From Gammaproteobacteria bacterium (lineage in GTDB: Bacteria; Pseudomonadota; Gammaproteobacteria; JAABTG01), in assembly GCA_017999615.1 (NCBI GenBank), contig JAGNLM010000005.1:86162-150161 (forward strand): DNA of 64,000 nucleotides. Reading direction: 5' to 3'. The position numbers were made by a program, and so were the translations under genes. Positions 10,052-18,703 of the stretch are shown piece by piece (the stretch's first letter is position 1; every line of letters begins with the position of its first letter). The notes under the pieces were generated by a model that saw only the letters and a program-made list of their open reading frames with translations, was not told the origin of the DNA and ran no database searches.

Positions 10052-10567
10052 ATGGCCCGAGAGTTGTTCCTCCTGCGCCACGCCAAGGCGGGCCTCTCCC
10101 ACGCCGCCGAGGGGGATTTCGACCGTCCGCTCACGGACCGCGGCAAGCAGGAGGCGCCGAAGGTTGGCCGGTGGCTGCGCCGCCGGGGCCTCGTCCCCGA
10201 CCTGGTGGTGAGCTCGCCAGCCCGGCGGGCGCGGCAGACCGCGCGGCGCGTGTGCGAGGAGGTGGGCTTCGACACCGGCTCCGTGCTCTGGGAGCCACGC
10301 ATCTACGGGGCCGAGCCCGACACGCTCCTGGAGGTCCTCGGGGCGCTGCCGGCCGGTGCCCGGCGGGTCCTGCTGGTGGGTCACAACCCCGGCCTGGAGG
10401 TGCTGCTCGCCTACCTTGGGGGCGAAACCACCAGGGTGCCGGCGGACGGTAGGATCCTGCCCACGGCGACCCTCGCGGGGCTCGAGCTACCGGAGGATTG
10501 GTCCCGCCTGGGGTCCGGGTCGGGTGCGCTGCGCTCCCTCACGCGGCCCGACGAGATGGACGACTGA
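10052..10567 (+). CDS. sixA: Phosphohistidine phosphatase SixA
   Basis: Histidine-phosphatase-superfamily protein that removes phosphate from phosphohistidine, for example on HPt domains or the nitrogen PTS protein NPr. The catalytic RHAK motif is at residues 9-12 with the nucleophile H10, and the second histidine appears in VGHNPGLE. Length is 171 residues, normal for SixA. The ATG at 10052 has GGAGG six bases upstream. The frame is open further upstream through the hexamer repeat, but that extension is Pro-Gln repeat and unlike the family. The gene runs towards, and ends 6 bp from, a CHAD-domain gene on the other strand, an association seen in many bacteria. Confidence 0.92.
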   Translation: MARELFLLRHAKAGLSHAAEGDFDRPLTDRGKQEAPKVGRWLRRRGLVPDLVVSSPARRARQTARRVCEEVGFDTGSVLWEPRIYGAEPDTLLEVLGALPAGARRVLLVGHNPGLEVLLAYLGGETTRVPADGRILPTATLAGLELPEDWSRLGSGSGALRSLTRPDEMDD

Positions 10568-10573
10568 CCTCCC

Positions 10574-11530
10574 CTACCGGTCCGTGCCGGGCCGAGCCCG
10601 GAAGGTCTCGCGGAAGGTGCCCACCGTCTCGGGCGCCGAGAACGTCTGGAAGCGCTCGGCGAACTCGAGCCTCACCCGGGCCTCGCGGCGCGAGAGCTCC
10701 CGGACGAGGCGGTCCATCGCCTCGCGCGCCTGCGCGGGGAGGTCGTCCTCGTCGGCCATCGCCTTCCCGAAGCCCCGCAGGCGCTCCTGCTGGACCTGGA
10801 GGTCCTGCATCTCGCCCAGGTTGTCCTGGAAGGTCTTGAGCGACCGGATGAGCGTGCCCAAGGCTTTCCGGGGGAAGAGGCTGCGGAAGGACTCCATGAG
10901 GTAGCGCAGCTTCTTGCCGGCGATGCGCACCGCGTGCAGGTCGCGCGCCGGCGACTCCGGGCCGATGGCGGAGCCGAGCTTCATCAGGCGCCGGTACGCC
11001 CGCCACACGCGCTTGCGCGCCACCTCGCCGACGGGGCTCAGGGCCCGGCGCGCAGTGGGCTTGCGGGGCAGGGGCCCGTGGGCGAGGGAGTGCCAACGCT
11101 TTTCCATGCGGCGATAGCGCGCGCACTCGAAGCAGCGGGCCGCCTCGGCGTAGGCGCTGACCCGCTGGGTGGTCAGGAAGCGCCGGAACGGCGCGAGGTG
11201 GGGGCGGGACGCCGGCGGGAGCCGGGCGGTGTACTCGTCGAGCGCCAGGAGGAAGACGTCCATGTCCCGGGCGGCGTTCGTGCAGCGCCCGAGCCAGCCC
11301 AGGTCCGCGCGCAGGCCCTCCACCCGCCGGGCCGGAAAGACACCGCGAACCTGTCCGAGCAGGGACCGGGCGCGGCGGACCGCGACCCGAAGGTCGTGAA
11401 GGAACTCCGTGTCGACCTGATCGCGCACGCCAGGCACGTTGGCCAGCAGGCTGTCCAGCTGGCGCTGCAGGACGAGCTGCAGGGCGGCGTCCGTGCGCTG
11501 GTCCGCGGTGAGCGGGATGGGTGGGGTCAT
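10574..11530 (-). CDS. CHAD domain-containing protein
   Basis: All-helical CHAD protein; members bind inorganic polyphosphate through conserved histidines and basic residues. The two hallmark histidine motifs are HDLRVAVRRARSLL (from residue 45) and HAVRIAGKKLRYLMESF (near residue 200), which mark the internal repeat of the fold. Many Arg and Lys residues line the helices, in line with polyanion binding. The stop is 6 bp from the sixA stop in convergent orientation. Together with sixA and the nearby pst-phoU genes, a role in polyphosphate or phosphate stress is a reasonable inference; no enzymatic activity is expected. Confidence 0.88.
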   Translation of the reverse strand: MTPPIPLTADQRTDAALQLVLQRQLDSLLANVPGVRDQVDTEFLHDLRVAVRRARSLLGQVRGVFPARRVEGLRADLGWLGRCTNAARDMDVFLLALDEYTARLPPASRPHLAPFRRFLTTQRVSAYAEAARCFECARYRRMEKRWHSLAHGPLPRKPTARRALSPVGEVARKRVWRAYRRLMKLGSAIGPESPARDLHAVRIAGKKLRYLMESFRSLFPRKALGTLIRSLKTFQDNLGEMQDLQVQQERLRGFGKAMADEDDLPAQAREAMDRLVRELSRREARVRLEFAERFQTFSAPETVGTFRETFRARPGTDR

Positions 11531-11600
11531 GTCGAGGCGCCTCCGTCCCCCCGCCCGTCACCGGGCTCGGGGGGCGGGCCGGCGGGCGTGCCCGGCAGGC

Positions 11601-11924
11601 TCAGCGCTGGAGGTACTGGCGCTTGCCCCTCTTGCCGTCCCAGTCGGCGGCGTCGGGCAGAGGCTCCTTCTTCTCGGTGATGCTCGGCCAGACCTTGGCG
11701 AGCTCGGCGTTCAGGGCGATGAACTCACGCTGCTCGTCCGGCACGTCGTCCTCGGCGCGAATCGCCTCGGCCGGGCACTCCGCCTCGCAGAGCGCGCAGT
11801 CGATGCACTCGTCCGGGTCGATCACGAGGAAATTGGGGCCCTCGTGGAAACAGTCCACCGGGCAGACATCGACGCAGTCCGTGTATTTGCAGCGGATGCA
11901 GTTCTCGAGCACGACATAAGCCAT
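11601..11924 (-). CDS. fdxA: 7Fe ferredoxin (3Fe-4S plus 4Fe-4S)
   Basis: Low-potential electron carrier of the Azotobacter FdI type. Cysteines 9, 17 and 50 fit the 3Fe-4S cluster and 21, 40, 43 and 46 the 4Fe-4S cluster; the extra C12 and C25 of the family are also present. The C-terminal region ([18 protein letters not shown]) matches the long FdI-type tail. Length 107 aa is exact for the family. The ATG at 11924 is preceded by a G-rich ribosome site. It is monocistronic, between the CHAD gene and the divergent pst operon. Confidence 0.95.
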   Translation of the reverse strand: MAYVVLENCIRCKYTDCVDVCPVDCFHEGPNFLVIDPDECIDCALCEAECPAEAIRAEDDVPDEQREFIALNAELAKVWPSITEKKEPLPDAADWDGKRGKRQYLQR

Positions 11925-12017
11925 GACGAACTCCCCCCCCTGTGAGACGGGAATCCATCTTAATCCCGTGAAGCCCGGCGTGGCGAGTCCCGGCGCCCGG
12001 CGCGAAGACGCCCCGGG

Positions 12018-12052
12018 CTGACACGAGGCTGTAACATGGGCGGCGATATAAT
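12018..12052 (+). promoter_or_regulatory. PHO box and consensus -10 for pstC-pstA-pstB-phoU
   Basis: CTGACAC (12018-12024) and CTGTAAC (12029-12035) form a direct repeat with an 11-bp period, as in the PHO box (CTGTCAT repeats, 10 of 14 positions match). A perfect TATAAT follows at 12047-12052 after an 11-bp spacer, the arrangement of PhoB-activated promoters, where the PHO box replaces the -35. The predicted start point is 12059-12060, just before the pstC ATG at 12061. Confidence 0.72.
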
Positions 12053-12060
12053 CCGCGCCC

Positions 12061-13449
12061 ATGCATCCCCTGATCTTCCTCGCGGTGCTGCTCGGCCTGA
12101 CCGCCTTCGGGTACCAGGCCGGGCGCCACCGCTCCCTGGCCCTGGTGGGTGGGCTCGGCAACGCCCGGGCGCTGCACTCGCGGCCCTCGTACTACGGTGC
12201 CTACGCCGCGTTGTGGACCCTGGTCCCCGCCCTCCTGGTGCTCTTGCTCTGGCTCGTTCTGGAGCAGTCGGTCGTCACCGAGATCGTGCTGGCCGGTCTG
12301 CCCCCGGAGGTGAGGGACGTGCCCCCGGACCGGCTGAACCTCCTGGTCAACGACCTGAGGAACCTGGTCAAGGGGAACATCGTCTCCGCGCAGGCCGGGC
12401 CGGCGATGCAGGCGGCGGTGGACCATTACCGCAGCCTCCTCTTCACCAGCCGGGCGGCGCTCGGCGTGTCGGTCCTCGTCCTGGCGGCCGGGGGCATGCT
12501 GCTGGCGCGCACCCACATCGCCCCTTCCCTGCGTGCGCGCAACCGGGTGGAGGGGGTGGTTCGGGGATTCCTCATCGGCAGCTCCAGCATCGCGATCTTG
12601 ACGACCATCGGCATCGTCCTCTCGGTCCTGTTCGAGTCGATCCGCTTCTTCCAGGTCGTGCCCGTCACCGAGTTCCTGTTCGGGACGCGCTGGAGCCCCC
12701 AGCTGGCGATCCGCGCCGACCAGGTCGGCTCTTCGGGCGCCTTCGGCGCCGTGCCCTTGTTCACGGGCACGCTGCTGGTCGCCGCCGTCGCGATGCTGGT
12801 GGCGGTGCCGATCGGGTTGATGGCGGCGATCTACCTGTCCGAGTACGCGGGCAAGCACTTTCGCAGCGTCGCCAAGCCGCTGCTCGAGGTCCTCGCCGGC
12901 GTGCCCACGGTCGTCTACGGGTTCTTCGCCGCGCTCGTGGTCGCGCCCCTCGTGAGGGACGCCGGGCAGTCCCTGGGGCTCGAGGTGGCCTCGGAGAGCG
13001 CGCTCGCGGCGGGGCTGGTGATGGGGGTCATGATCATCCCCTTCGTCTCCTCGATCTCCGACGACGTGATCAACGCCGTACCCCAGTCCATGCGTGACGG
13101 GTCCTACGCCCTCGGGGCCACGTCCTCGGAGACGATCCGGCGGGTCGTCATCCCGGCGGCCCTGCCGGGGATCGTCGGCGGGATCCTGCTGGCGGTCTCA
13201 CGCGCCATCGGCGAGACCATGATCGTGGTGATGGCTGCGGGACTGTCGGCGAATCTGACTGCGAACCCGCTGGAGGCCGTGACCACCGTGACGGTGCAGA
13301 TCGTGACCCTGCTGGTGGGCGACCAGGAGTTCGACAGTCCGAAGACGCTCGCCGCCTTTGCCCTGGGGCTCGCCCTCTTCGTGATGACGCTGGTGTTGAA
13401 CGTGATCGCCCTGCACGTCGTGCGAAGGTACCGGGAGCAATATGAGTAG
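12061..13449 (+). CDS. pstC: Phosphate ABC transporter permease PstC
   Basis: One of two membrane subunits of the high-affinity phosphate importer. It has an N-terminal membrane helix and a long extra segment (about residues 1-150) before the core permease domain, as in the extended PstC proteins of many Gammaproteobacteria. The core contains the inner-membrane-permease loop around [17 protein letters not shown] and the EAA-like segment [20 protein letters not shown]. The ATG at 12061 has no ribosome site and sits at the predicted transcription start. No pstS binding-protein gene lies upstream, so that subunit must be elsewhere. Its stop overlaps the pstA start by 8 bp. Confidence 0.93.
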   Translation: MHPLIFLAVLLGLTAFGYQAGRHRSLALVGGLGNARALHSRPSYYGAYAALWTLVPALLVLLLWLVLEQSVVTEIVLAGLPPEVRDVPPDRLNLLVNDLRNLVKGNIVSAQAGPAMQAAVDHYRSLLFTSRAALGVSVLVLAAGGMLLARTHIAPSLRARNRVEGVVRGFLIGSSSIAILTTIGIVLSVLFESIRFFQVVPVTEFLFGTRWSPQLAIRADQVGSSGAFGAVPLFTGTLLVAAVAMLVAVPIGLMAAIYLSEYAGKHFRSVAKPLLEVLAGVPTVVYGFFAALVVAPLVRDAGQSLGLEVASESALAAGLVMGVMIIPFVSSISDDVINAVPQSMRDGSYALGATSSETIRRVVIPAALPGIVGGILLAVSRAIGETMIVVMAAGLSANLTANPLEAVTTVTVQIVTLLVGDQEFDSPKTLAAFALGLALFVMTLVLNVIALHVVRRYREQYE

Positions 13450-14776
13450 CGACGCGGCCAGGGCGCCCGGCGGGCGCTCGCCAGCCTCCGAGCGAGCGAG
13501 CCCGCGCACCATCGACATCGTTACCGCGACGCTCGCCCGCCGGCACTCCGCCGAACGGCGGTTCCGGTTGTACGGCCTCGGGGCCATCATCCTCGGGCTC
13601 GTCTTCCTCGCGGTCCTCTTCGTGAGCGTCATCGGCACGGGCTACCGGGCCTTCCTGCGCACGGAGGTTGCCCTCGACGTGCCCTTCGACCCGGCGGCCC
13701 TCGCGCTGGAGGAGCGGCGCGACCCCGAGGCGCTGGCCGCAGCCGACTACGGAGCAGCGGTCAAGCAGGCGCTGCGGGATGCGTTCCCCGAGGTGCGCGA
13801 GCGCCAGGCGCTGCGCGCCCTGTACGGTCTCGTCAGCTCCGCCGCCGCCCTGCAGTTGCGCGACGCAGCGCTGAAGGACCCCTCGGTGATCGGCCAGACC
13901 CGCACCCTCTGGGTCCCCCTGGACGACGAGTACGACATGCTCGCCAAGGGGTACGTCGACCGCGAGCTCCCCGAGGGGGAGCGGCGCCTGAGCGACGCCC
14001 AGGTGGGGTGGTTCGACCACCTGCAGGCACGGGGTCGCGTCGCGACCCGCTTCAACGGGCAGTTCTTCATCGGAGGCGACTCGCGGGAGCCGGAGCTCGC
14101 GGGGATCGGTGGGGCGGTCGTCGGCTCCCTCTACACGCTCCTCGTGACCCTCGCGCTGTCGTTCCCGCTCGGGGTCGCGGCGGCCATCTACCTCGAGGAG
14201 CTCGCGCCGAAGAACCGCTGGACCGACCTGATCGAGGTGAACATCAACAATCTGGCGGCCGTGCCGTCGATCATCTTCGGTCTGCTCGGACTCGCCGTCT
14301 TCATCGACGTCTTCGGTGTGCCCCGCTCGGCGCCGCTGGTCGGCGGGCTCGTGCTCACCCTGATGACCCTGCCGGTGATCATCATCGCGAGCCGGGCGGC
14401 CCTGACCGCGGTCCCCCCCTCGATTCGGGAGGCGGCCCTCGGGGTTGGCGCCTCGAAGATGCAGATGGTGATGCACCACGTCCTGCCCCTGGCGATGCCC
14501 GGCATGCTCACGGGGGCGATCATCGGGATGGCCCGCGCCCTCGGAGAGAGCGCCCCCCTGCTGATGGTGGGGATGGTGGCGTTCATCGTGGACATCCCGC
14601 GCGGGGTGATGGACCCGGCCACCGTGCTGCCGGTGCAGATCTATCTGTGGGCGGACAGCCCCGAGCGGGCCTTCGTCGAGAAGATGGCGGCGGCGATCAT
14701 GGTCCTGCTCGCCTTCTTGATCGTCATGAATGCGCTCGCGGTGATTCTGCGCAGGCGCTTCGAGCGGCGTTGGTGA
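13442..14776 (+). CDS. pstA: Phosphate ABC transporter permease PstA
   Basis: Second permease subunit of the Pst importer, 444 residues. An N-terminal extension with one membrane helix (about 45-70) and a periplasmic stretch of about 150 residues (DUF3333-type) precedes the permease core, which includes ELAPKNRWTDLIEVNINNLA and the coupling segment ALGVGASKMQMVMHHVLPLA. The start codon lies inside the end of pstC (8-bp overlap), so translation is coupled. It pairs with PstC to form the phosphate channel driven by PstB. Confidence 0.93.
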   Translation: MSSDAARAPGGRSPASERASPRTIDIVTATLARRHSAERRFRLYGLGAIILGLVFLAVLFVSVIGTGYRAFLRTEVALDVPFDPAALALEERRDPEALAAADYGAAVKQALRDAFPEVRERQALRALYGLVSSAAALQLRDAALKDPSVIGQTRTLWVPLDDEYDMLAKGYVDRELPEGERRLSDAQVGWFDHLQARGRVATRFNGQFFIGGDSREPELAGIGGAVVGSLYTLLVTLALSFPLGVAAAIYLEELAPKNRWTDLIEVNINNLAAVPSIIFGLLGLAVFIDVFGVPRSAPLVGGLVLTLMTLPVIIIASRAALTAVPPSIREAALGVGASKMQMVMHHVLPLAMPGMLTGAIIGMARALGESAPLLMVGMVAFIVDIPRGVMDPATVLPVQIYLWADSPERAFVEKMAAAIMVLLAFLIVMNALAVILRRRFERRW

Positions 14777-14803
14777 CCCGCAGGGTTCGAGGGAAAGAAG
14801 CCG

Positions 14804-15697
14804 ATGTCTGAGACTGAAAAGGTCCCCGCGCACGAAATCGACGTCAGAGTCGCGAGGCCGGCCGATCATCTCCGGATGGCGGGAAGGTCCTCCGTGATCG
14901 ACCGGAGCAGCCGCGAGACCGTGGGGGACTACACCCACCCGCACCCGCGCATGACGGCTCGCCACGTGGATGTCTACTACGGGGACAAGCACGCCATCAA
15001 GGACGTGAGCCTCGACATCGGGGCCAACGAGGTCATCGCGATGATCGGGCCGTCGGGCTGCGGAAAGTCCACCTTTTTGCGCTGCCTGAACCGGATGAAC
15101 GACACCATCGACAATTGCCGCGTCACGGGGACGATCACCCTGGACGGGCAGGACGTCTACGAAGACAAGCTCGACGTGGTGCCGCTGCGGGCGCAGGTGG
15201 GGATGGTGTTCCAGAAGCCGAACCCCTTCCCGAAGTCGATCTACGAGAACGTCGCCTACGGTCCACGGATCCACGGGCTTGCCTCCACGCGGGCCGAGCT
15301 CGACGTGGTCGTGCAGAGAAGCCTCGAGCGCGCGGGACTCTGGGAGGAGGTCAAGGACCGTCTGGACCAGCCGGGCACGGGGCTCTCTGGTGGTCAGCAG
15401 CAGAGGCTCTGCATCGCACGGACGATCGCGGTCAACCCCGAGGTGATCCTGATGGACGAGCCCTGTTCGGCGCTCGATCCCATCGCGACGGCGAAGATCG
15501 AGGAGTTGATCGACGAGCTGCGCGAGCAGTTCAGCATCGCAATCGTCACGCACTCCATGCAACAGGCGGCGCGGGTATCCCAGAGGGCCGCGTACTTCCA
15601 CCTGGGCAATCTCATCGAGATCGGCGACACCAACCACATCTTCACCAATCCCCGGCACCCCCTGACCGAGGACTACATCACAGGCCGTTTTGGCTGA
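14804..15697 (+). CDS. pstB: Phosphate ABC transporter ATPase PstB
   Basis: ATPase of the phosphate importer. Walker A is GPSGCGKST, the Q-loop region reads [16 protein letters not shown] (diagnostic of PstB), the signature is LSGGQQQR, and Walker B is [13 protein letters not shown]. The C-terminus [13 protein letters not shown] is the typical PstB ending. An N-terminal extension of about 50 residues precedes the conserved domain. The start at 14804 lies 27 bp after pstA; the end precedes the phoU start by 34 bp. Confidence 0.96.
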   Translation: MSETEKVPAHEIDVRVARPADHLRMAGRSSVIDRSSRETVGDYTHPHPRMTARHVDVYYGDKHAIKDVSLDIGANEVIAMIGPSGCGKSTFLRCLNRMNDTIDNCRVTGTITLDGQDVYEDKLDVVPLRAQVGMVFQKPNPFPKSIYENVAYGPRIHGLASTRAELDVVVQRSLERAGLWEEVKDRLDQPGTGLSGGQQQRLCIARTIAVNPEVILMDEPCSALDPIATAKIEELIDELREQFSIAIVTHSMQQAARVSQRAAYFHLGNLIEIGDTNHIFTNPRHPLTEDYITGRFG

Positions 15698-15731
15698 CGC
15701 AGGCGCCCAGGATCGAGCAGCAGGGAATTCC

Positions 15732-16472
15732 ATGATCACGAGCGGGCCGACATCGGGACACACCGTCAGGCGCTTCGACGGTGAGATGATGAACCTGCAC
15801 CGCCTGGTGCTGGAGATGGGTGCGCTCGCCATCGAGCAGGTCGAGCGGGTGCTGAAGGCGCTCGACGACGAGAGCCCCGAGGGGGCACGCGAGGTCATTG
15901 AGCGCGACCGCCTCGTGAACGAGTTGGACATGCGGATCGACGAGGAGGTCGTCAAGCTCCTGGTCCGCCGCCAGCCCATGGCGGGCGACCTGAGAGCCAT
16001 CATGACGGTGGCCAAGTCGGTCGTGGACCTGGAGCGGGTGGGGGACCAGACCCGCCGGGTGGCCCGGTTGGTCCAGCACCTCTACACCGAGGGGCCGACC
16101 GCCCCCAAGCCCGGGCTGCTCGAGGACATCCACCGGCTGGCCGCGATCGCTGTGCGCATGATGCGCACAGCCATGCAGGCATTCGATGCGTTCGACCTCG
16201 GCAAGGCGGTGGAGGTCATCCAGGAGAACGAGCGGCTCGAGGCGGAGTTCCAGTCGGCGCTGCGCCGCGTGACCACCTTCGTGCTGGAGGACCACCGCAC
16301 CATCGGACACATGGTGGACGCCGTGCTCGGCCTGCGGGCGCTGGAGCGGATTGGCGGTCACGCAAAGAACATCGCGGGCTACGTCATCTACCTATGCACT
16401 GGCCGCGACGTGCGCCACGCGGACCTCGAGACCGTCGCCCAGGAGATCGTCGCCGGCAAGCCGGACGCCTGA
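15732..16472 (+). CDS. phoU: Phosphate signalling regulator PhoU
   Basis: Negative regulator that links the Pst transporter to the PhoR/PhoB two-component system. The protein is a tandem of two three-helix PhoU domains, each with an E/DxxxD metal-binding pattern (NELDMRIDEEVVKLL and QENERLEAEFQSAL), and contains MAGDLRAIMTVAKSVVDLERVGDQ. The ATG at 15732 with GGGA upstream gives 246 residues, close to the usual 240. Codons upstream in frame (to a TTG at 15690) are not family-like. It is the last gene of the pst operon, presumably under the PHO-box promoter. Confidence 0.95.
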   Translation: MITSGPTSGHTVRRFDGEMMNLHRLVLEMGALAIEQVERVLKALDDESPEGAREVIERDRLVNELDMRIDEEVVKLLVRRQPMAGDLRAIMTVAKSVVDLERVGDQTRRVARLVQHLYTEGPTAPKPGLLEDIHRLAAIAVRMMRTAMQAFDAFDLGKAVEVIQENERLEAEFQSALRRVTTFVLEDHRTIGHMVDAVLGLRALERIGGHAKNIAGYVIYLCTGRDVRHADLETVAQEIVAGKPDA

Positions 16473-16565
16473 GCCCAACCGGCGCAGGCTCTCAACGCCC
16501 GGGGCGTCAGCTTGTATCTTTGCCTGCTCGTGCCGACAATCTGGTCGGTATCGAGGTGGCGCTCC

Positions 16566-17777
16566 ATGGCGAAGACGCTGGTCATCGACCCGGAGGAGGG
16601 GACGCGGGCTCCGTTCCTGCGCGGGATCCTCACGCGCTCCCTCCAGGACTCGGGTCTTTCGTTCGAGGACGCCTACAAGCTCGCGTCGCGGGTCCGCCAG
16701 GACCTCGGCAGCATCCCGGAGATCACGGCTCCAGAACTGCGCCGGCGCGTCGCCGCCTACGTCCAGGAGTGCCACGGAGCCCAGGCGGTGCGCCGCTACC
16801 AGGAGCCGGCCGGGCCCGCGGCGGCGGTTCTGGTGCGGGACGGCGCGGAGCAGGCGGTTCCGTTCTCCGACGCCCTCTACCGGCGCACGCTCCAGATCTG
16901 CGGGCTGTCCGACGACACGGCCGCCGTCATGGCCGCGCGGGTCTCGCGCTTCCTCGCCGAGCGGGCGGAGGCTGAGGTCAGCTCGGCCACCCTCGGGCGT
17001 ACCACCCACCACTGGCTCGCCCAGGACCTCGGTGAGGCCGTGGCACGCCGCTACCTCGCGTGGGTCGACTTCCTTCACAGTGGGCGGCCCCTCGTCATCC
17101 TGCTGGGCGGGACCGCTGGCGTCGGCAAGAGCACGGTGGCCACGGACCTCGCCACCCGGCTCGACATCCCGCGGACCCAGTCGACCGACATGCTGCGGGA
17201 GGTCATGCGCATGATGCTCCCGCAACGGCTCCTGCCGGTGCTCTACGCCTCTTCCTTCGAGGCCTGGCGCACCCTGCCGCGGGCGCAGGACCCGGCGGCG
17301 GACCGCGTGGCGCTCCTCGCGGAGGGCTACCAGAGCCAGGCAGACCTGATCGCGTTGCCCTGCGAGGCCGTCATCCGACGCGCCCTGAAGGAGCGTGTGT
17401 CGCTCATCATGGAGGGCGTGCACGTGTGCCCGTCCCTGATCTCGCGCGTCCCGGCCGAGGGGGACGCGGTGGTGGTGCCGGTGATGCTGGCCGTGCTGAA
17501 GCCGGACCTCCTGCGGGCCCGCATTCGCGGGCGGGCCGCGCGCGCCGTCCAGCGCCGGGCCGAGCGCTATCTCCGGAGCTTCGAGTCGATCTGGGGGCTG
17601 CAGGAGTTCCTGCTCTCGGGGGCGGACCGCCAGCAGATCCCCATCATCGTGAACGAAGACAAGGACCGCGCCGTGCAGGCGATCCTGGCGAGGGTGGTGG
17701 ACACCCTCATGATTGGCTTCCGGGCCACGCCGCGGCATGTCTTCGGGAGCCCCGAGGCGCCGCGCAAGCGGGCCTGA
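16566..17777 (+). CDS. 2-phosphoglycerate kinase-like P-loop protein with ATP-cone
   Basis: About 403 residues. Residues 1-160 contain ATP-cone-like sequence (nucleotide-sensing modules), including the pattern FLRGILTRSLQDSGLSFEDA and a second similar stretch near residues 95-150. Residues 175-400 are a P-loop kinase with Walker A GGTAGVGKST (181-190). The best family fit is the 2-phosphoglycerate kinase first described in methanogens, where it starts cyclic 2,3-diphosphoglycerate synthesis. In bacteria the substrate is not established. It follows phoU by 93 bp and may be read through from the pst operon. The start is the ATG preceded by GAGGTGG; MAKTLVIDPEEG fits the family N-terminus. Confidence 0.75.
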   Translation: MAKTLVIDPEEGTRAPFLRGILTRSLQDSGLSFEDAYKLASRVRQDLGSIPEITAPELRRRVAAYVQECHGAQAVRRYQEPAGPAAAVLVRDGAEQAVPFSDALYRRTLQICGLSDDTAAVMAARVSRFLAERAEAEVSSATLGRTTHHWLAQDLGEAVARRYLAWVDFLHSGRPLVILLGGTAGVGKSTVATDLATRLDIPRTQSTDMLREVMRMMLPQRLLPVLYASSFEAWRTLPRAQDPAADRVALLAEGYQSQADLIALPCEAVIRRALKERVSLIMEGVHVCPSLISRVPAEGDAVVVPVMLAVLKPDLLRARIRGRAARAVQRRAERYLRSFESIWGLQEFLLSGADRQQIPIIVNEDKDRAVQAILARVVDTLMIGFRATPRHVFGSPEAPRKRA

Positions 17778-17794
17778 CTCACTGAAGGGATACC

Positions 17795-18682
17795 GTGTTC
17801 ACCGACAACGTCCTGGACCTGATTGGCAATACCCCGGTCGTTCGGCTGCGGGGAGAGTCCGTTTTTGCCAAGGCCGAGTTCCTGAACCCCGGCGGGAGCA
17901 TCAAGGACCGCGTGGCCATGGCCATGCTCGACGGTGCGGAGAGCAGGGGCCTGCTGAAGCCCGGCTCGATCATCGTGGAGCCCACGAGCGGCAACACCGG
18001 GATTGGTGTGGCCCTGGTGGGCCGGCTCAAGGGCTACCACGTCCGCATCGTCATGCCGGAGAACATGAGCGACGAGAGGAAGAAGCTCATCCGGGCCCTC
18101 GGGGCGGAGCTGGTGCTGACCCCCGCGCAGAAGAGCATTGCCGGGGCGGTGGAGAAGGTCCGCGAGATGCAGCGCGAGGACCCCCGCGTCTTCGTCCCCC
18201 AGCAGTTCGAGAACCCCGACAACCCGCGCGTGCACTACGAGGAGACGGCCCACGAGCTCTGGCGGCAGATGAACGGGGACATCGCGTGCTTCGTTGCGGG
18301 GGTGGGCAGCGGAGGTACCCTGCAGGGGATCGGTCAGTTCCTGCGCGAGCACAAGCCCGGCGTGGTGATCGCCGCGGTCGAGCCGAAGAACGTCTCGGCC
18401 CTCCTCGGCCACGAGCCGGGGCTGCACCAGATCCAGGGGATCGGTGACGGGTTCGTCCCCGCGGTCCTCGACGTCTCGATGATCAGCGAGGTGATCGAGG
18501 TGACGGACGAGGATGCCATCGCCACTACGCGCGAGCTCAACCGGGACTTCGGGCTGCTCGTGGGCATCTCCTCGGGGGCCAACGTGTGGGCCGCGCGGCG
18601 GCTGGCGGAGCGGATCCCGGGCAACATCGTGACGGTGCTGCCGGACCGGGCGGAGCGCTATTTCAGCACCTCCCTCATGTAG
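17795..18682 (+). CDS. cysK: Cysteine synthase A (O-acetylserine sulfhydrylase)
   Basis: PLP enzyme that makes L-cysteine from O-acetylserine and sulfide. The PLP lysine is K37 in NPGGSIKDR, the substrate loop is TSGNTG, and the phosphate-binding loop is GVGSGGT. The GGSIKDR form favours CysK over CysM. Length is 295 aa, slightly short of the usual 310-320. The start is GTG at 17795 with AAGGGA upstream, 17 bp after the kinase-like gene, so the two are probably co-transcribed. Confidence 0.92.
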   Translation: MFTDNVLDLIGNTPVVRLRGESVFAKAEFLNPGGSIKDRVAMAMLDGAESRGLLKPGSIIVEPTSGNTGIGVALVGRLKGYHVRIVMPENMSDERKKLIRALGAELVLTPAQKSIAGAVEKVREMQREDPRVFVPQQFENPDNPRVHYEETAHELWRQMNGDIACFVAGVGSGGTLQGIGQFLREHKPGVVIAAVEPKNVSALLGHEPGLHQIQGIGDGFVPAVLDVSMISEVIEVTDEDAIATTRELNRDFGLLVGISSGANVWAARRLAERIPGNIVTVLPDRAERYFSTSLM

Positions 18683-18703
18683 GGCGGTGCGCCGTCCGGG
18701 GCG

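Noticed and set aside
13148..16015. 955-residue minus-strand frame across pstC, pstA, pstB and phoU
   Set aside because: It is a mirror of four clear Pst/PhoU genes, with low-complexity His/Arg/Asp composition typical of antisense frames in G+C-rich DNA.
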